NCBI RefSeq assembly: GCF_000826545.1
Contig: NZ_CDME01000015.1
Coordinates: 450,207-514,206, forward strand
Source: Kibdelosporangium sp. MJ126-NF4
Lineage (GTDB): Bacteria > Actinomycetota > Actinomycetes > Mycobacteriales > Pseudonocardiaceae
Length of the DNA stretch: 64,000 nucleotides
Direction: 5' to 3'
Every line of letters starts with the position of its first letter. Position 1 is the stretch's first letter. Made by a program: the position numbers and the translations under genes. Under the pieces are notes generated by a model, which worked only from the letters and a program-made list of their open reading frames with translations, was not told the origin of the DNA and ran no database searches. This document shows positions 1 through 8,736 of this stretch, piece by piece.

Positions 1-574
1 ACGGCGTCGGAACCGTGTTGTCGACGATCAGGGGCACGCCGACCTCGTGCGCGACGGACGCGACCGCTTCGACGTCGAGCACGTGGCTGCGCGGGTTGGC
101 CAGTGACTCGGCGAAGAACAGCTTGGTGTTGGGCCTTGCCGCCGCGCGCCACTCGTCGACGTTGTCCGGGTCGTCGACGAACGTGACCTCGATCCCCAGC
201 TTCGGCAGCGTGTAGTGGAAGAGGTTGTACGTGCCGCCGTACAGCGAGGCGCTGGACACGAGGTGGTCGCCGGACCGCGCCAGCGTGAGGATCGCGGCCG
301 TCTCAGCGGCCTGCCCCGAGGCGAACGCCACCGCCGCGACGCCGCCTTCCAGCGCTGCCACGCGCTGCTCAAGAACGTCCTGCGTCGGGTTGTTGATGCG
401 TGTGTAGATGTTGCCTGGCTCGGCGAGGCTGAACAGATCCGCGCCGTGCTGCGTGTCCCGGAAGACGTACGAAGTCGTTTGGTAGATGGGAGTCGCGCGG
501 GCGCCTGTGGTCGGGTCGGGCGCCGCACCGGAGTGGATCTGCTTGGTCTCGAAGGACCAGCCGTCGCTTGCCAT
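1..574 (-). CDS. metY: O-acetylhomoserine sulfhydrylase (PLP-dependent), 3' end outside window
   Basis: Only the first 191 codons are present; the gene runs off the left edge. Translation from the ATG at 574 begins [16 protein letters not shown] and continues with [18 protein letters not shown] and [17 protein letters not shown]. These are hallmarks of the Cys/Met-metabolism PLP enzymes, specifically the O-acetylhomoserine aminocarboxypropyltransferase branch, which makes homocysteine from O-acetylhomoserine and sulfide in the cytosol. The PLP lysine lies beyond the window. It is divergent from the FAD monooxygenase with about 110 bases between them. A cystathionine gamma-synthase is the main alternative, but the N-terminus fits the sulfhydrylase better. 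Confidence 0.9.
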   Translation of the reverse strand, partial: MASDGWSFETKQIHSGAAPDPTTGARATPIYQTTSYVFRDTQHGADLFSLAEPGNIYTRINNPTQDVLEQRVAALEGGVAAVAFASGQAAETAAILTLARSGDHLVSSASLYGGTYNLFHYTLPKLGIEVTFVDDPDNVDEWRAAARPNTKLFFAESLANPRSHVLDVEAVASVAHEVGVPLIVDNTVPTP

Positions 575-649
575 GCCTGCAGAAGCTAGCTACGGCCGAA
601 TGGACCCACCACAACGTCCACCTGCTGGAACCTTCACCGAAAATAAGTC

Positions 650-686
650 TTGCACACTAACTCTCTTAGTCTATAAGATACTTACA
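650..686 (+). promoter_or_regulatory. candidate promoter giving a leaderless mRNA
   Basis: TTGCAC (650-655) and TATAAG (672-677) are separated by 16 bases, and a start about 9 bases further on falls on the ATG at 686. No Shine-Dalgarno sequence precedes that ATG, so the transcript is probably leaderless. CTTA (665-668) and TAAG (674-677) form a short dyad over the -10 that could be part of an operator. The AT-rich composition contrasts with the surrounding GC-rich sequence. Inferred from sequence only. Confidence 0.5.
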
Positions 687-2206
687 TGACTGATGTAATC
701 GTGGTGGGAGCCGGCCTCGGCGGCTCGTCGGCAGCGATGTTCCTGGCCCTGCGTGGCGTGGACGTCCTGCTGGTCGAGCGGCACGCGAGCACGTCGCTGC
801 ACCCCCGTGCGGCCGGACAGCACCAGCGGACCATGGAGTTCCTGCAGATCGGCGGCGTCGCCGACGAGATCCTCGCGGTCGGCCATCCACCGTCCGAGTT
901 CAGGATCAAGGTGGCCGAAAGCGTGCACGGCCGCGTGCTGCACACCATCGTGGAGAGCTTCGCGGACATGCTCAGCACCGTCGAGCAGCTCAGCCCGGCG
1001 GGCTGGGGCTCGGCCACCCAGGACCAGACCGAGCCGATCATGCTGGAGCAGGCCAGGAAACACGGCGCCACCGTGCGGTTCTCCACCGAGCTGGTGTCGT
1101 TCGAGCAGGACGCCGAAGGTGTCACGGCACAGCTTCTCGACGTGGGATCCGGTCGTACGGAGGAAATCCGCGCCCAGTACCTGATCGGCGCGGACGGCAA
1201 CCGCAGTCCGGTCCGCGAACGGCTCGGCATCGCCCGGTCCGGCTTCGGCAGCCTGTCCAACCACATCGGCATCGTGTTCGACGCCGACCTGACCGGCGTG
1301 CTGCCCGACGGCGAACAGTGGCTCTACTACCTCCAGAACCCGGCGTTCACCGGCGCCTACGTCGGCGTCAACGTGCCCGACCGGCACATCTTCTCGATCG
1401 AGTACCACCCGGAGAACGGCGAGTCCTTCACCGACTACCCGCGCGAGCGGATCATCGAACTGATGCGGATCGGCCTGGACACACCGGACCTCGAACCCGA
1501 GCTGGTCTGGACGGGCCCATGGGAGATGGCCGCGCGGATCGCCGAGAAGTGGCGCGACGGCCGCGTGTTCCTGGTCGGCGACGCCGCCAAGGTCACGCCG
1601 CCGACCGGCGGGCTCGGCGGCAACGCGGCCGTGTGCGACGGTTTCGACGTGGCGTGGAAGCTCGCCGCCGTGCTGAACGGCGAGGCAGGCGAAGGACTGC
1701 TGGACAGCTACGAGCCGGAACGCAAGCTCGCCGCGGAACTGGTGGTCAACGAGTCGCTGTTCAACTACGTACAGCGGATGGCGCCGCACCTGGCCGGGCC
1801 CGAGATCCCCGAGTCGGTCGGGCCGATCGAGGCGGTGCTCGGCGTGCGGCACACGTCCGGCGCGGTGATCGCGGAGCCGAACGACGGATCACCGACGATG
1901 GATCCGTTCCAGTTCTCCGGCGAGCCGGGATTCCGCGCGCCGCACGTGGTCCTGCCGTCGGGTGAGTCCACATTGGATGTCTGGGGCGCCGGGTGGGCGC
2001 TGCTTGGCGGGCCGGACGGCGGCTGGGACCAGATCGACGTCGGGACTCTGCAGTACCGCTCCCTCGGCGACCAGTACGACAGGTTCGGCGTCGGCCGCGA
2101 GGGCGCGAGCCTGTTGCGCCCGGACGGGGTCGTGGCCTGGCGGACCACGGCGAAGGCCGACGAGGACACGCTCAAGAACGTGCTGCGTCAGGTGTTGTCT
2201 TGTTAG
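686..2206 (+). CDS. FAD-dependent aromatic monooxygenase
   Basis: This 506-residue cytosolic flavoprotein belongs to the PheA/TfdB class A hydroxylases, the family that includes polyketide hydroxylases such as RdmE. The N-terminal dinucleotide fold VGAGLGGSSAA, the DGNRSPVRERLGI stretch (near residue 170) and the second FAD motif VFLVGDAAKVTPPTGGLGG (near residue 295) are all intact. A short thioredoxin-like C-terminal part follows. Such enzymes hydroxylate phenolic or quinone substrates using NAD(P)H and oxygen. It stands alone, divergent from metY, with no biosynthetic cluster nearby, so the substrate is unknown. Detoxification of a plant or antibiotic phenol is one possibility. Confidence 0.85.
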   Translation: MTDVIVVGAGLGGSSAAMFLALRGVDVLLVERHASTSLHPRAAGQHQRTMEFLQIGGVADEILAVGHPPSEFRIKVAESVHGRVLHTIVESFADMLSTVEQLSPAGWGSATQDQTEPIMLEQARKHGATVRFSTELVSFEQDAEGVTAQLLDVGSGRTEEIRAQYLIGADGNRSPVRERLGIARSGFGSLSNHIGIVFDADLTGVLPDGEQWLYYLQNPAFTGAYVGVNVPDRHIFSIEYHPENGESFTDYPRERIIELMRIGLDTPDLEPELVWTGPWEMAARIAEKWRDGRVFLVGDAAKVTPPTGGLGGNAAVCDGFDVAWKLAAVLNGEAGEGLLDSYEPERKLAAELVVNESLFNYVQRMAPHLAGPEIPESVGPIEAVLGVRHTSGAVIAEPNDGSPTMDPFQFSGEPGFRAPHVVLPSGESTLDVWGAGWALLGGPDGGWDQIDVGTLQYRSLGDQYDRFGVGREGASLLRPDGVVAWRTTAKADEDTLKNVLRQVLSC

Positions 2207-2215
2207 TTTGTCAGC

Positions 2216-3088
2216 ATGCGAGTCCTTGTGCTGGTGGTGACGCTGCTCGGTCTGCTCGTGGCGCCCGCGGCGGCTGAGCCCCAGCACGGCGTGTACCGCT
2301 CCTATGTCGCGCTCGGCGACTCCTACGCATCCGGCCCCGGCATCCCGAACCAGGTCGGGCAGCCCGCCGGATGCGCCCGATCGGATCAGAACTATCCCGC
2401 GTTGCTGGCCAAGTGGCTGCGCATTCCGCAGTTCACCGACGTGACCTGCGGCGGCGCCAGAACCGTCGACATGACCAAGCCACAGAAGGTCTCCGGCGGA
2501 ACGAACCAGCCCCAGCTCAACGCGGTGCGCGCGGACACCGAACTCGTCACGCTGATGATCGGCGGCAACGACATGGGTTTCGGTGAGATCGTGCGGACGT
2601 GCGGCCAACTGGCCACACACGACCAGCAGGGCAACCCGTGCGAACGGCAGTACACGAGCGGCGGCACGGACCGCATCGCCGCACGGATCACGGGCGTCGG
2701 CCCGAAGATCTCCGCCGTGCTCGACGGAATCCGCACGCGCTCACCACGCGCACACGTTGTCGTGGTGAGCTACCTGCGGATCCTCCCGCCGAACGGGACC
2801 TGTTTCCCTCAGGTCCCGTTCGCCGCGGGTGACATGCCGTACTTCGACCGGATGTCCCGCATGCTCAACGCGGAACTCGCCGCGCAGGCGGCGAAGCACA
2901 AGGCATCGATCGTCAATCCCTACCCGTATTCCCATGGCCACGACGCCTGCCAGCCACCCGACCGCAAGTGGGTGGAGGGCCTGTTCCCGTCCGCACCGGC
3001 CGCGCAGATGCACCCGAACGCCAGGGGCATGCAGGCGGTCGCCATGCTGAGCGTCCCGGCTGTCCTTTTCGGACGTTTTCAGAGGTAG
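2216..3088 (+). CDS. secreted SGNH/GDSL-family esterase or lipase
   Basis: The product has 290 residues with a clear signal peptide (MRVLVLVVTLLGLLVAPAAA), so it is exported. Family blocks are visible: GDSYASG with the nucleophilic serine near residue 33, GGND near residue 121 and MHPNARG near the C-terminus carrying the catalytic histidine. This matches secreted actinobacterial lipases of the Streptomyces GDSL type, which hydrolyse acyl esters. Even numbers of cysteines in the mature part suggest disulfides. It starts 10 bases after the monooxygenase stop, so the two may be cotranscribed, although a functional link is not obvious. Its 3' end overlaps the convergent ATPase gene by 10 bases. 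Confidence 0.88.
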   Translation: MRVLVLVVTLLGLLVAPAAAEPQHGVYRSYVALGDSYASGPGIPNQVGQPAGCARSDQNYPALLAKWLRIPQFTDVTCGGARTVDMTKPQKVSGGTNQPQLNAVRADTELVTLMIGGNDMGFGEIVRTCGQLATHDQQGNPCERQYTSGGTDRIAARITGVGPKISAVLDGIRTRSPRAHVVVVSYLRILPPNGTCFPQVPFAAGDMPYFDRMSRMLNAELAAQAAKHKASIVNPYPYSHGHDACQPPDRKWVEGLFPSAPAAQMHPNARGMQAVAMLSVPAVLFGRFQR

Positions 3089-4197
3089 AGGCTGTCGTGC
3101 CCGTCCGGCATGTGCGCGACGACCGGAGCCGAGCCGTCGGCGAGCGCGTACAACTCCGCGAGCGTCGCACCCGAACTGGGCGCCGCCGCCCTGCCGTCCA
3201 GCCAGACACTGGCCTCGTTGTGCGTCAACGGTCCGACTTCGACCTGTGCGAGACACCGGCCCGGCCGGGTGACCGCCGGGTGCAGCCGCGCCAGGTTCTC
3301 GTTGGTGGTGATCCCGATGAGCGTCTGGCAGCCCTGCCCGAGCAGACCGTCGGTGAGGTTGAGCAAACGGGACAACGCCTGCCCGGTCGACGCCTTCGCC
3401 TCGCCTCGGATCAACTCGTCGCAGTCCTCCAACAGCAGCAGACGCCACTGCTTGTCGTCGTCGTTGTTCTCCTCCAACGCGACCTGCAGCAGGTACGACG
3501 GGCTGTCGAACAAGCGCTCCGGGTCGAGCACACAGTCCACCTCGCACCACTCACGCCACGACTGCGCGATCGCACGCAGCGCCGTCGTCTTTCCCGTGCC
3601 AGGTGGGCCGTGCAGCAACAGCAGCCTGCCGCTGAGCTCGTCTCCCGTTGTCGCCATCAGCGTGTCGAACGCGGTGCCCACACTGGACGTGTAGTTGCCC
3701 CGGATCTCCGCCCAGGTCGGCGCGGTGATGTCCCGGGTGCGGCGGCGCGCGCCGTGTTCGCTCACGTACCAGAAGCCCATCGTGACGACCGCGGGGTCGT
3801 CGGCCGGTTCGGCCTTCGCGCCGTCGACCGCCTCGGCGAGCACCTTCGCGGCCAGTTCGTCGGAGGTCGCGGTGACGGACACGCGCGCGCTGTCCTCCCA
3901 GCGCAGGGCCAGCAGGATCCAGCCTTCGCCGGTGGCCAGGACCGCTTTGCGCGCGTCGTCCTTGGCCTCGCGGATGATCGTGGCGTCGGCGGGCAGGAGC
4001 ACGGCGTCCGCCTTGAGCGGCTGGACCGACGCGGACTGGGACGCCGTGTGCTCACCGGTGGTGAAGAGGCTGATGAACAGCGCGTCCAGCACCCCGATCG
4101 GCGAGTCGCCCGCGTCGAGCTGCAGGTGCGTCGGCAGGACGGTCACCGGGTCGGGCGTGGCGGCCGTCTTGAGGACGTGCAGTTGCTGCTTGGACAC
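3079..4197 (-). CDS. AAA-family ATPase with DUF5925-type N-terminal region
   Basis: A 372-residue cytosolic protein. The first 170 residues resemble the actinobacterial DUF5925 domain; a classical AAA module follows with Walker A GPPGTGKTT (near 200) and Walker B LLLLEDCDEL (near 255), then ITTNE as a sensor-like strand and RPGRC close to the arginine-finger position. The role is unknown. Relatives are mostly single genes in actinobacteria; remodelling of a protein complex is a generic guess. It is convergent with the esterase gene and followed upstream by a VOC gene on the same strand after only 29 bases. Confidence 0.8.
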   Translation of the reverse strand: MSKQQLHVLKTAATPDPVTVLPTHLQLDAGDSPIGVLDALFISLFTTGEHTASQSASVQPLKADAVLLPADATIIREAKDDARKAVLATGEGWILLALRWEDSARVSVTATSDELAAKVLAEAVDGAKAEPADDPAVVTMGFWYVSEHGARRRTRDITAPTWAEIRGNYTSSVGTAFDTLMATTGDELSGRLLLLHGPPGTGKTTALRAIAQSWREWCEVDCVLDPERLFDSPSYLLQVALEENNDDDKQWRLLLLEDCDELIRGEAKASTGQALSRLLNLTDGLLGQGCQTLIGITTNENLARLHPAVTRPGRCLAQVEVGPLTHNEASVWLDGRAAAPSSGATLAELYALADGSAPVVAHMPDGHDSLYL

Positions 4198-4226
4198 CCG
4201 AATATCATCCCGCGCTTTTCAAAGCG

Positions 4227-4628
4227 CTACAACGAGTTATTCGTGCCCCACTGTTCGCCCAGCGCGTACCGGGTGCCCTCGTCGTCGGCGAACACCGACC
4301 ACCAGCCGAAGAACATTTTGCTTGGCGCGGTGGGAAAATGGACACCCTTCGCGGTCAGCTCACGATATGCGCGCTCGACATCGTCGCTGTAGAACATGAT
4401 GTTCGATGTCGGCAAGCCGTCCGCCGCCGTGGGCGGTTCGTGACCAGATTCCCGCAAGGACAGCACCATCCGCATGTTCCCGTCCGGCGACTGGACCGCG
4501 ATCCAGCGTCCGTCCTCGCCGTACGGCGAGTCCTCCGCGACGGTGAATCCCATTTTCTCGGTCCAGAACCGCTTGGCGGCCTGCTGGTCGCCGACGTACA
4601 GCACGACCTGGTTGACACCGCGGACCAT
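4227..4628 (-). CDS. VOC-superfamily (glyoxalase/dioxygenase fold) protein
   Basis: At 133 residues this is the usual size of a single-chain VOC protein. It opens VNQVVLYVGDQQAAKRFWTEKMGF, the standard first beta-alpha-beta unit, and ends with the second unit YRELTAKGVHF and EGTRYALGE. VOC proteins bind a metal or a drug and act as isomerases, dioxygenases or resistance proteins; nothing here fixes the substrate. GGAGG lies about nine bases before the ATG at 4628. It is divergent from a PadR regulator that is followed by another VOC gene, so both VOC genes are likely controlled by that regulator. Confidence 0.85.
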   Translation of the reverse strand: MVRGVNQVVLYVGDQQAAKRFWTEKMGFTVAEDSPYGEDGRWIAVQSPDGNMRMVLSLRESGHEPPTAADGLPTSNIMFYSDDVERAYRELTAKGVHFPTAPSKMFFGWWSVFADDEGTRYALGEQWGTNNSL

Positions 4629-4658
4629 GACTATCCCCTCCAGATATAACCATCATGG

Positions 4659-4683
4659 ATACAACGAAGCCGGACTGTATACT
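4659..4683. promoter_or_regulatory. candidate operator and promoter between VOC gene and padR
   Basis: ATACA (4659-4663) and TGTAT (4676-4680) form a perfect 5-bp inverted repeat with a 12-base spacer. The right arm runs into TATACT (4678-4683), a good -10 element that would start transcription at the PadR ATG (4690), giving a leaderless mRNA. PadR proteins typically bind dyads with ATAC/GTAT-like arms, so self-repression is a reasonable inference. Confidence 0.4.
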
Positions 4684-4689
4684 CCGGAC

Positions 4690-5046
4690 ATGGCGGACCG
4701 CAACCCCCCACCGCTCACCCCGGCCGGGTTCCAGGTGCTGCTGGCGCTGGCCGGTGGCGCGGCGCATGGCTACGCGGTCATGCGCTTCGTCGAGGACATC
4801 TCCGACGGGACGGTGCGCATCGGCCCCGGCACGCTGTACCGGACGCTGCAGCGCCTGGTCGCCGACGGTCTGGTCGTCGAGGTCGAGGTGGCGAGCGAAA
4901 GCCCCGACCCGCACGACGCACGGCGCCGGTACTACGAACTGACCGACCTCGGCCGGGCCGCTGCCGCACGCGAAGCCGAACTGCTTTCACGTCTCGTGGC
5001 TGTCGCGGCCGACGCGGGCCTGCTCGGCCGACGGCGGTCGGCGTGA
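4690..5046 (+). CDS. PadR-family transcriptional regulator
   Basis: The 118-residue product has the PadR winged helix: LTPAGFQVLLALAGGAAHGYAVM, then VRIGPGTLYRTLQRLVADGLV, then RRRYYELTDLG. The ATG at 4690 is chosen because residues from there match the family start and TATACT lies at leaderless distance. PadR proteins are ligand-responsive repressors of small neighbouring genes, often detoxification or efflux genes. The downstream VOC gene overlaps this stop codon by four bases and a second VOC gene diverges, so both are the likely targets. Confidence 0.87.
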   Translation: MADRNPPPLTPAGFQVLLALAGGAAHGYAVMRFVEDISDGTVRIGPGTLYRTLQRLVADGLVVEVEVASESPDPHDARRRYYELTDLGRAAAAREAELLSRLVAVAADAGLLGRRRSA

Positions 5047-5489
5047 GCGGGCACAGCCGGGCGGTCAACCTCACGCCACACGTGTTCGTCCGCGACGTGC
5101 CCGCCGCGATCGAGTTCTACCGGAAGGCGTTCGGCGCGGTCGAAGTGTTCGCCAACCGACTGCCGGACGGCACGCTGTTGTTCGTCGACCTCGGGATCGG
5201 CGGCGGCAGGCTGATCCTGAGCGAGGAGACGCCCCGACTGAACGCGTTGAGCCCGCAGACCATCGGCGACTCACCGGTGATGCTGCTGCTGGAGGTCGAA
5301 GACGTGGACGACCTGGCCAGGCGGGCGATCTTCGCCGGGGCGTCGGTGGAGATGCCGGTGCGGGAGATGTTCTGGGGCGAGCGCTACGGGATCGTGCGCG
5401 ACCCGTTCGGCCATCGGTGGGCGTTGTGCTCCGTGCGCGACGAGATCTCGCTCGACGACGTCTTACGGGAGACACCCGATGAGGTTTAG
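5043..5489 (+). CDS. VOC-superfamily protein, PhnB-like
   Basis: A 148-residue protein starting at a GTG that overlaps the padR stop, so the two genes are translationally coupled. The pattern LTPHVFVRDVPAAIEFYRKAFGA, LILSEE, LLLEVEDVDDLARRA and YGIVRDPFGHRWAL is that of the PhnB/glyoxalase-like branch of the VOC fold. The terminal DPFGHRW carries the usual histidine. Substrate unknown. Coupling to a PadR repressor suggests an inducible protective role, for example binding or modifying a toxic small molecule. Confidence 0.85.
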   Translation: MSGHSRAVNLTPHVFVRDVPAAIEFYRKAFGAVEVFANRLPDGTLLFVDLGIGGGRLILSEETPRLNALSPQTIGDSPVMLLLEVEDVDDLARRAIFAGASVEMPVREMFWGERYGIVRDPFGHRWALCSVRDEISLDDVLRETPDEV

Positions 5490-5727
5490 GTGCGATGGTG
5501 TGGCCGCCCCCGATGACGACCACACCACCGCTCGAAACCCGGACTGGCCGGGTGTGTGAGCCCCATACGGTCACCCTGAGCTGTGGACCGCTAACGCAGT
5601 ACCCCAGGGCGCGGGTAACTAAACCCTTCACCAGGAAGACGATGCAAGCCTGTTAAAGGTTGCGTGTCCGCGGAACGAATTTGCCTGTAAACGGCCCACA
5701 CTGAAGCCCAAAACGTGGGAGGGACAC
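5490..5727. other. gene-free stretch before pucR
   Basis: No reading frame here has coding character. GGTGTGG and CCACACC near 5498-5525 could form a weak hairpin that may serve as a terminator for the VOC gene. GTGGGAGGGACAC before 5728 supplies the ribosome binding site of the PucR-type gene. I see no convincing -35/-10 pair. Confidence 0.4.
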
Positions 5728-7260
5728 ATGATCACGGTGCAAGGGGTCGTCGACCGGGTCGGCCCGACGCTCCTGCGCACTGTGCTGCCCGGCGAGCGGG
5801 GCGTCACCGACGTGGTGATAGCCGAACTCGGCAGGCGGACGCACGTGGCCGACGGCGACCTGGTCCTCGGCGTCACGGTGAACACGGCGGGAAAGGCCGC
5901 GGAGCTCGTGGAGTACTGCGGAGCCCACGGTGCGGCGGCCGTCCTGCTGAAGCCGCCGTTGGCGGCCTCGTCGGGCGCGCTGACAGCGGCGCGCGACACC
6001 GGAACGGCGGTCGTCGAGGTGCACAACGCCACCGCGTGGGCCCAATTGGTCTGGCTGCTGCGCACGGTCCTCGACGCGGCGGAGGACGACGAACACGCGA
6101 CCGAGCCAGGCAACCAAGGACTCGGCGACCTGTTCCGGCTCGCCGACGCGGCCGCCGCCGTCGTCGACGCGCCGGTGACCATTGAGGACGCGAACTCGCG
6201 CGTGCTGGCCTATTCGGCCAGGCAGGACCGCACAGACCCGGCCCGCGTGTCGACGATCATGGGCAGGCGCGTGCCCGACGACGTGCTCGCCCGGTTCCGC
6301 TCCCGGGGCGTGTTCCGCGATCTCAGCCGCGGCCGGACAACGATTTTCGTTCCGGCGCAACGAGACGGCACACTGCCCCGGCTGATCGTGCCGATTCGTA
6401 TGGGCGGTGAACTACTCGGCTCCATGTGGGCCGTGGTGCCCGGCCCGGTGTCCGACGAACGCGCGGCCGCCTTCGCCGACACCGCGCCAGTGGTCGCGTT
6501 GCACCTGTTGCGCCGCCGCGCACTGGCCGACGCGGAACGCCGCCGCTCGGCCGAACTGGTAAGGACCATGTTGCAGGGCAAAGGAAGCGTCCGTTTGGCC
6601 GCAGCCGAGCTGGACCTCGACAACGAACCACACCGAGTGGTGGCGATCGACGTGGACACCACCGACGCGCTCGACGCGGAAGGCCTGCGTCTCGCACTGT
6701 GGGAACGGATCTCCGCGGGCGTCGGCCGCCGACCGGCGGTGACGGAACTGCACGGCGTGCTGTACGCGATCGTCCCCGACCAGGCTGGCTGGCCGGCGTT
6801 GAGCGAGGCGCTGCGTTCGGAAACGGGCGCGCTCGTCGGCGCCGGATCCCCCGCCGAGATCACGGAACTGGCCGACTCACGCGCCCAGGCCGAGGAGGCG
6901 CTCAGCCTCGTGCGGGCCCGGTTGGTGCACGGCCCGGTGGCGAGCCACGACGAGGCATGGCCCGTCGTCGCGCTGCACCGCGTCGCAGCAGCCGCCGTCC
7001 CCACAGCCGCCGCGGACCTCGGCCCCCTGCCGGTGCTGCGCGCCCACGACGAACAGACCGGCTCGTCGTACGTCGACACTCTGTACGAGTGGCTCCGGCA
7101 CCCCGGCGACCCGAAAGCAGCCGCGCGGGCACTGCGGATCCACGCCAACACCCTCCGGTACCGGATGACCCGCCTGACCGAACTGACCGGCCTGAACCTG
7201 GACGATCCGGACACAAGGATGGCGGTGACAGTCCAGCTCGCCACGACCCGTTGGGCCTAG
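5728..7260 (+). CDS. PucR/CdaR-family transcriptional regulator
   Basis: The 510-residue protein has the three parts of this family. An N-terminal PucR region (residues 1-120) is followed by a middle GGDEF-like/GAF-like region, and the C-terminal HTH_30 helix-turn-helix reads RHPGDPKAAARALRIHANTL then RYRMTRLTELTGLNL. Family members control purine or amino-acid catabolic genes in response to metabolites. It starts after a strong GGGAGG site. The next gene on the same strand, 115 bases downstream, is alanine dehydrogenase, the obvious candidate target. Confidence 0.87.
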   Translation: MITVQGVVDRVGPTLLRTVLPGERGVTDVVIAELGRRTHVADGDLVLGVTVNTAGKAAELVEYCGAHGAAAVLLKPPLAASSGALTAARDTGTAVVEVHNATAWAQLVWLLRTVLDAAEDDEHATEPGNQGLGDLFRLADAAAAVVDAPVTIEDANSRVLAYSARQDRTDPARVSTIMGRRVPDDVLARFRSRGVFRDLSRGRTTIFVPAQRDGTLPRLIVPIRMGGELLGSMWAVVPGPVSDERAAAFADTAPVVALHLLRRRALADAERRRSAELVRTMLQGKGSVRLAAAELDLDNEPHRVVAIDVDTTDALDAEGLRLALWERISAGVGRRPAVTELHGVLYAIVPDQAGWPALSEALRSETGALVGAGSPAEITELADSRAQAEEALSLVRARLVHGPVASHDEAWPVVALHRVAAAAVPTAAADLGPLPVLRAHDEQTGSSYVDTLYEWLRHPGDPKAAARALRIHANTLRYRMTRLTELTGLNLDDPDTRMAVTVQLATTRWA

Positions 7261-7264
7261 CGAC

Positions 7265-7279
7265 TGTGTCGAGAACACA
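7265..7279. promoter_or_regulatory. candidate operator upstream of ald
   Basis: TGTGT (7265-7269) and ACACA (7275-7279) form a perfect dyad with a 5-base centre, immediately after the pucR stop and about 96 bases before the ald start. Its place between a regulator and a single metabolic gene makes it the best visible candidate for a binding site of the PucR-type protein. Not tested; such short dyads also arise by chance. Confidence 0.35.
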
Positions 7280-7374
7280 ACATGAGATGCCTCCCCTAGT
7301 TCCCACGGCACGATGACACGACAGAAAGTGTGCGTCACCGTGGCATAAGACACTCGGATGGAGGAGCAAACGCC

Positions 7375-8487
7375 GTGAAGATCGCAGTCCCCCGTGAGGT
7401 CAAGAACCACGAATACCGGGTCGCCCTCACCCCGGCAGGCGCCCACGAACTGACGGCCCGCGGCCACGACGTGTTCGTGCAGGCCGACGCGGGTGTCGGC
7501 TCGGCGATCCCGGACGAGGAATTCCTCGCGGCGGGCGCGAAGATCCTCGCGACAGCAGAAGAAGTCTGGGCCGAAGGCGAAATGGTCCTCAAAGTCAAGG
7601 AACCCATCGCCTCGGAATACAAGTACCTGCGCAAGGACCAGGTCCTCTTCACCTACCTGCACCTGGCAGCGGACAAGCCACTGACCGACGCCCTCCTCGC
7701 AGCAGGCACAACGGGCATCGCGTACGAGACGGTCCAGACCCCCAACCGCGCACTGCCCCTGCTCGCCCCCATGTCCGAGGTCGCAGGCCGCCTGGCACCC
7801 CAGGTCGGCGCCTACTCGCTGATGCGCCCCTCCGGCGGCCGAGGCGTACTGCCCGGCGGCGTCCCCGGCGTGCACCCGGCACGAGTAGTCGTGATCGGCG
7901 GCGGCGTGGCAGGCGTGAACGCGGCCCGCATCGCCGCCGGAATGGGCGCCGACGTGGAAATCCTCGACACGAACGTGGACCGTCTCCGCCAGATCGACGT
8001 CGACTTCGGCGGCCGAATCCGCACCCTGACCTCCAACCGCTACACCCTGGAGCAGGCAGTGCTCGAAGCAGACCTGGTGATCGGAGCGGTCCTCGTGCCA
8101 GGCGCGAAAGCACCGAAACTGATCAGCAACGAACTGGTCGAGCGCATGAAGCCAGGCTCAGTGCTGGTGGACATCTCCATCGACCAAGGCGGCTGCTTCG
8201 CCGACTCCCGCGCAACCACCCACGACGACCCGACATACCAAGTCCACCAGTCGGTCTTCTACTGCGTGGCGAACATGCCCGGCGCGGTCCCCAGGACCTC
8301 GACGTACGCACTGACCAACGTGACGCTCCCCTACGCGGTCGCACTGGCGGACAAAGGCTGGAACGCGGCACTGAAAGCCGACAACTCCCTCGCCCTCGGC
8401 CTGAACATGCACGCAGGAGCCCTCACCAACGGCCCAGTGGCAGAAGCACACGGACTGCCCCACACCCCACTGAACGAAGTCCTCTGA
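7375..8487 (+). CDS. ald: alanine dehydrogenase
   Basis: The product is 370 residues, the normal length for Ald, from the GTG at 7375 behind GGAGGAG. The start [19 protein letters not shown], the NAD-binding [20 protein letters not shown] (near residue 170) and the DISIDQGGC stretch are diagnostic. The enzyme interconverts L-alanine with pyruvate and ammonia using NAD in the cytosol, allowing alanine to serve as nitrogen and carbon source and helping redox balance under low oxygen. Control by the upstream PucR-type regulator is likely. A large palindrome lies about 100 bases downstream. Confidence 0.95.
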   Translation: MKIAVPREVKNHEYRVALTPAGAHELTARGHDVFVQADAGVGSAIPDEEFLAAGAKILATAEEVWAEGEMVLKVKEPIASEYKYLRKDQVLFTYLHLAADKPLTDALLAAGTTGIAYETVQTPNRALPLLAPMSEVAGRLAPQVGAYSLMRPSGGRGVLPGGVPGVHPARVVVIGGGVAGVNAARIAAGMGADVEILDTNVDRLRQIDVDFGGRIRTLTSNRYTLEQAVLEADLVIGAVLVPGAKAPKLISNELVERMKPGSVLVDISIDQGGCFADSRATTHDDPTYQVHQSVFYCVANMPGAVPRTSTYALTNVTLPYAVALADKGWNAALKADNSLALGLNMHAGALTNGPVAEAHGLPHTPLNEVL

Positions 8488-8590
8488 GACCTCGATCACG
8501 TTTACCTGCACAGATGGCCCATTCACCACAGGTAACAACGTCATGTGGAGAAATACCGGCCACCCCAATGCAGCGCGAAACAAGAATATT

Positions 8591-8658
8591 GCCTAAGCTA
8601 GACCCGACGGTCCGCTCCCGGTGACCCCCAGGCTGGTTGAGCGGACCGTCGCTTAGGC
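8591..8658. repeat. bulged 20-bp palindrome downstream of ald
   Basis: CGACGGTCCGCTC (8605-8617) pairs perfectly with GAGCGGACCGTCG (8639-8651) across a 21-base loop. After a one-sided 7-base bulge, GCCTAAG (8591-8597) pairs with CTTAGGC (8652-8658). The loop contains ACCCCCAGG. There is no T-tract, so it is not a textbook terminator, yet it is the only strong hairpin after ald. It could be the ald terminator, or part of a structured RNA. Confidence 0.55.
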
Positions 8659-8705
8659 CCCCTATGGTCGGTGCTTCGCACCTTTCCTCTTGGCGCTCCG
8701 GATCA

Positions 8706-8736
8706 TTTTGGGGGGGCCGAGCCCCCCAAGCCCCCC
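8706..8736. repeat. homopolymeric G7/C6 hairpin
   Basis: After TTTT, GGGGGGC (8711-8717) can pair with GCCCCCC (8721-8727) over a 3-base loop, and a second CCCCCC (8731-8736) follows that could compete for the same G-run. This makes two alternative stems. The purpose is unknown; slippage in the G-run would make the locus variable. Confidence 0.45.

Noticed and set aside
8706..8736. A rho-independent terminator at the G7/C6 hairpin
   Set aside because: The T-run precedes rather than follows the stem on the plus strand, and no gene on the minus strand ends there.
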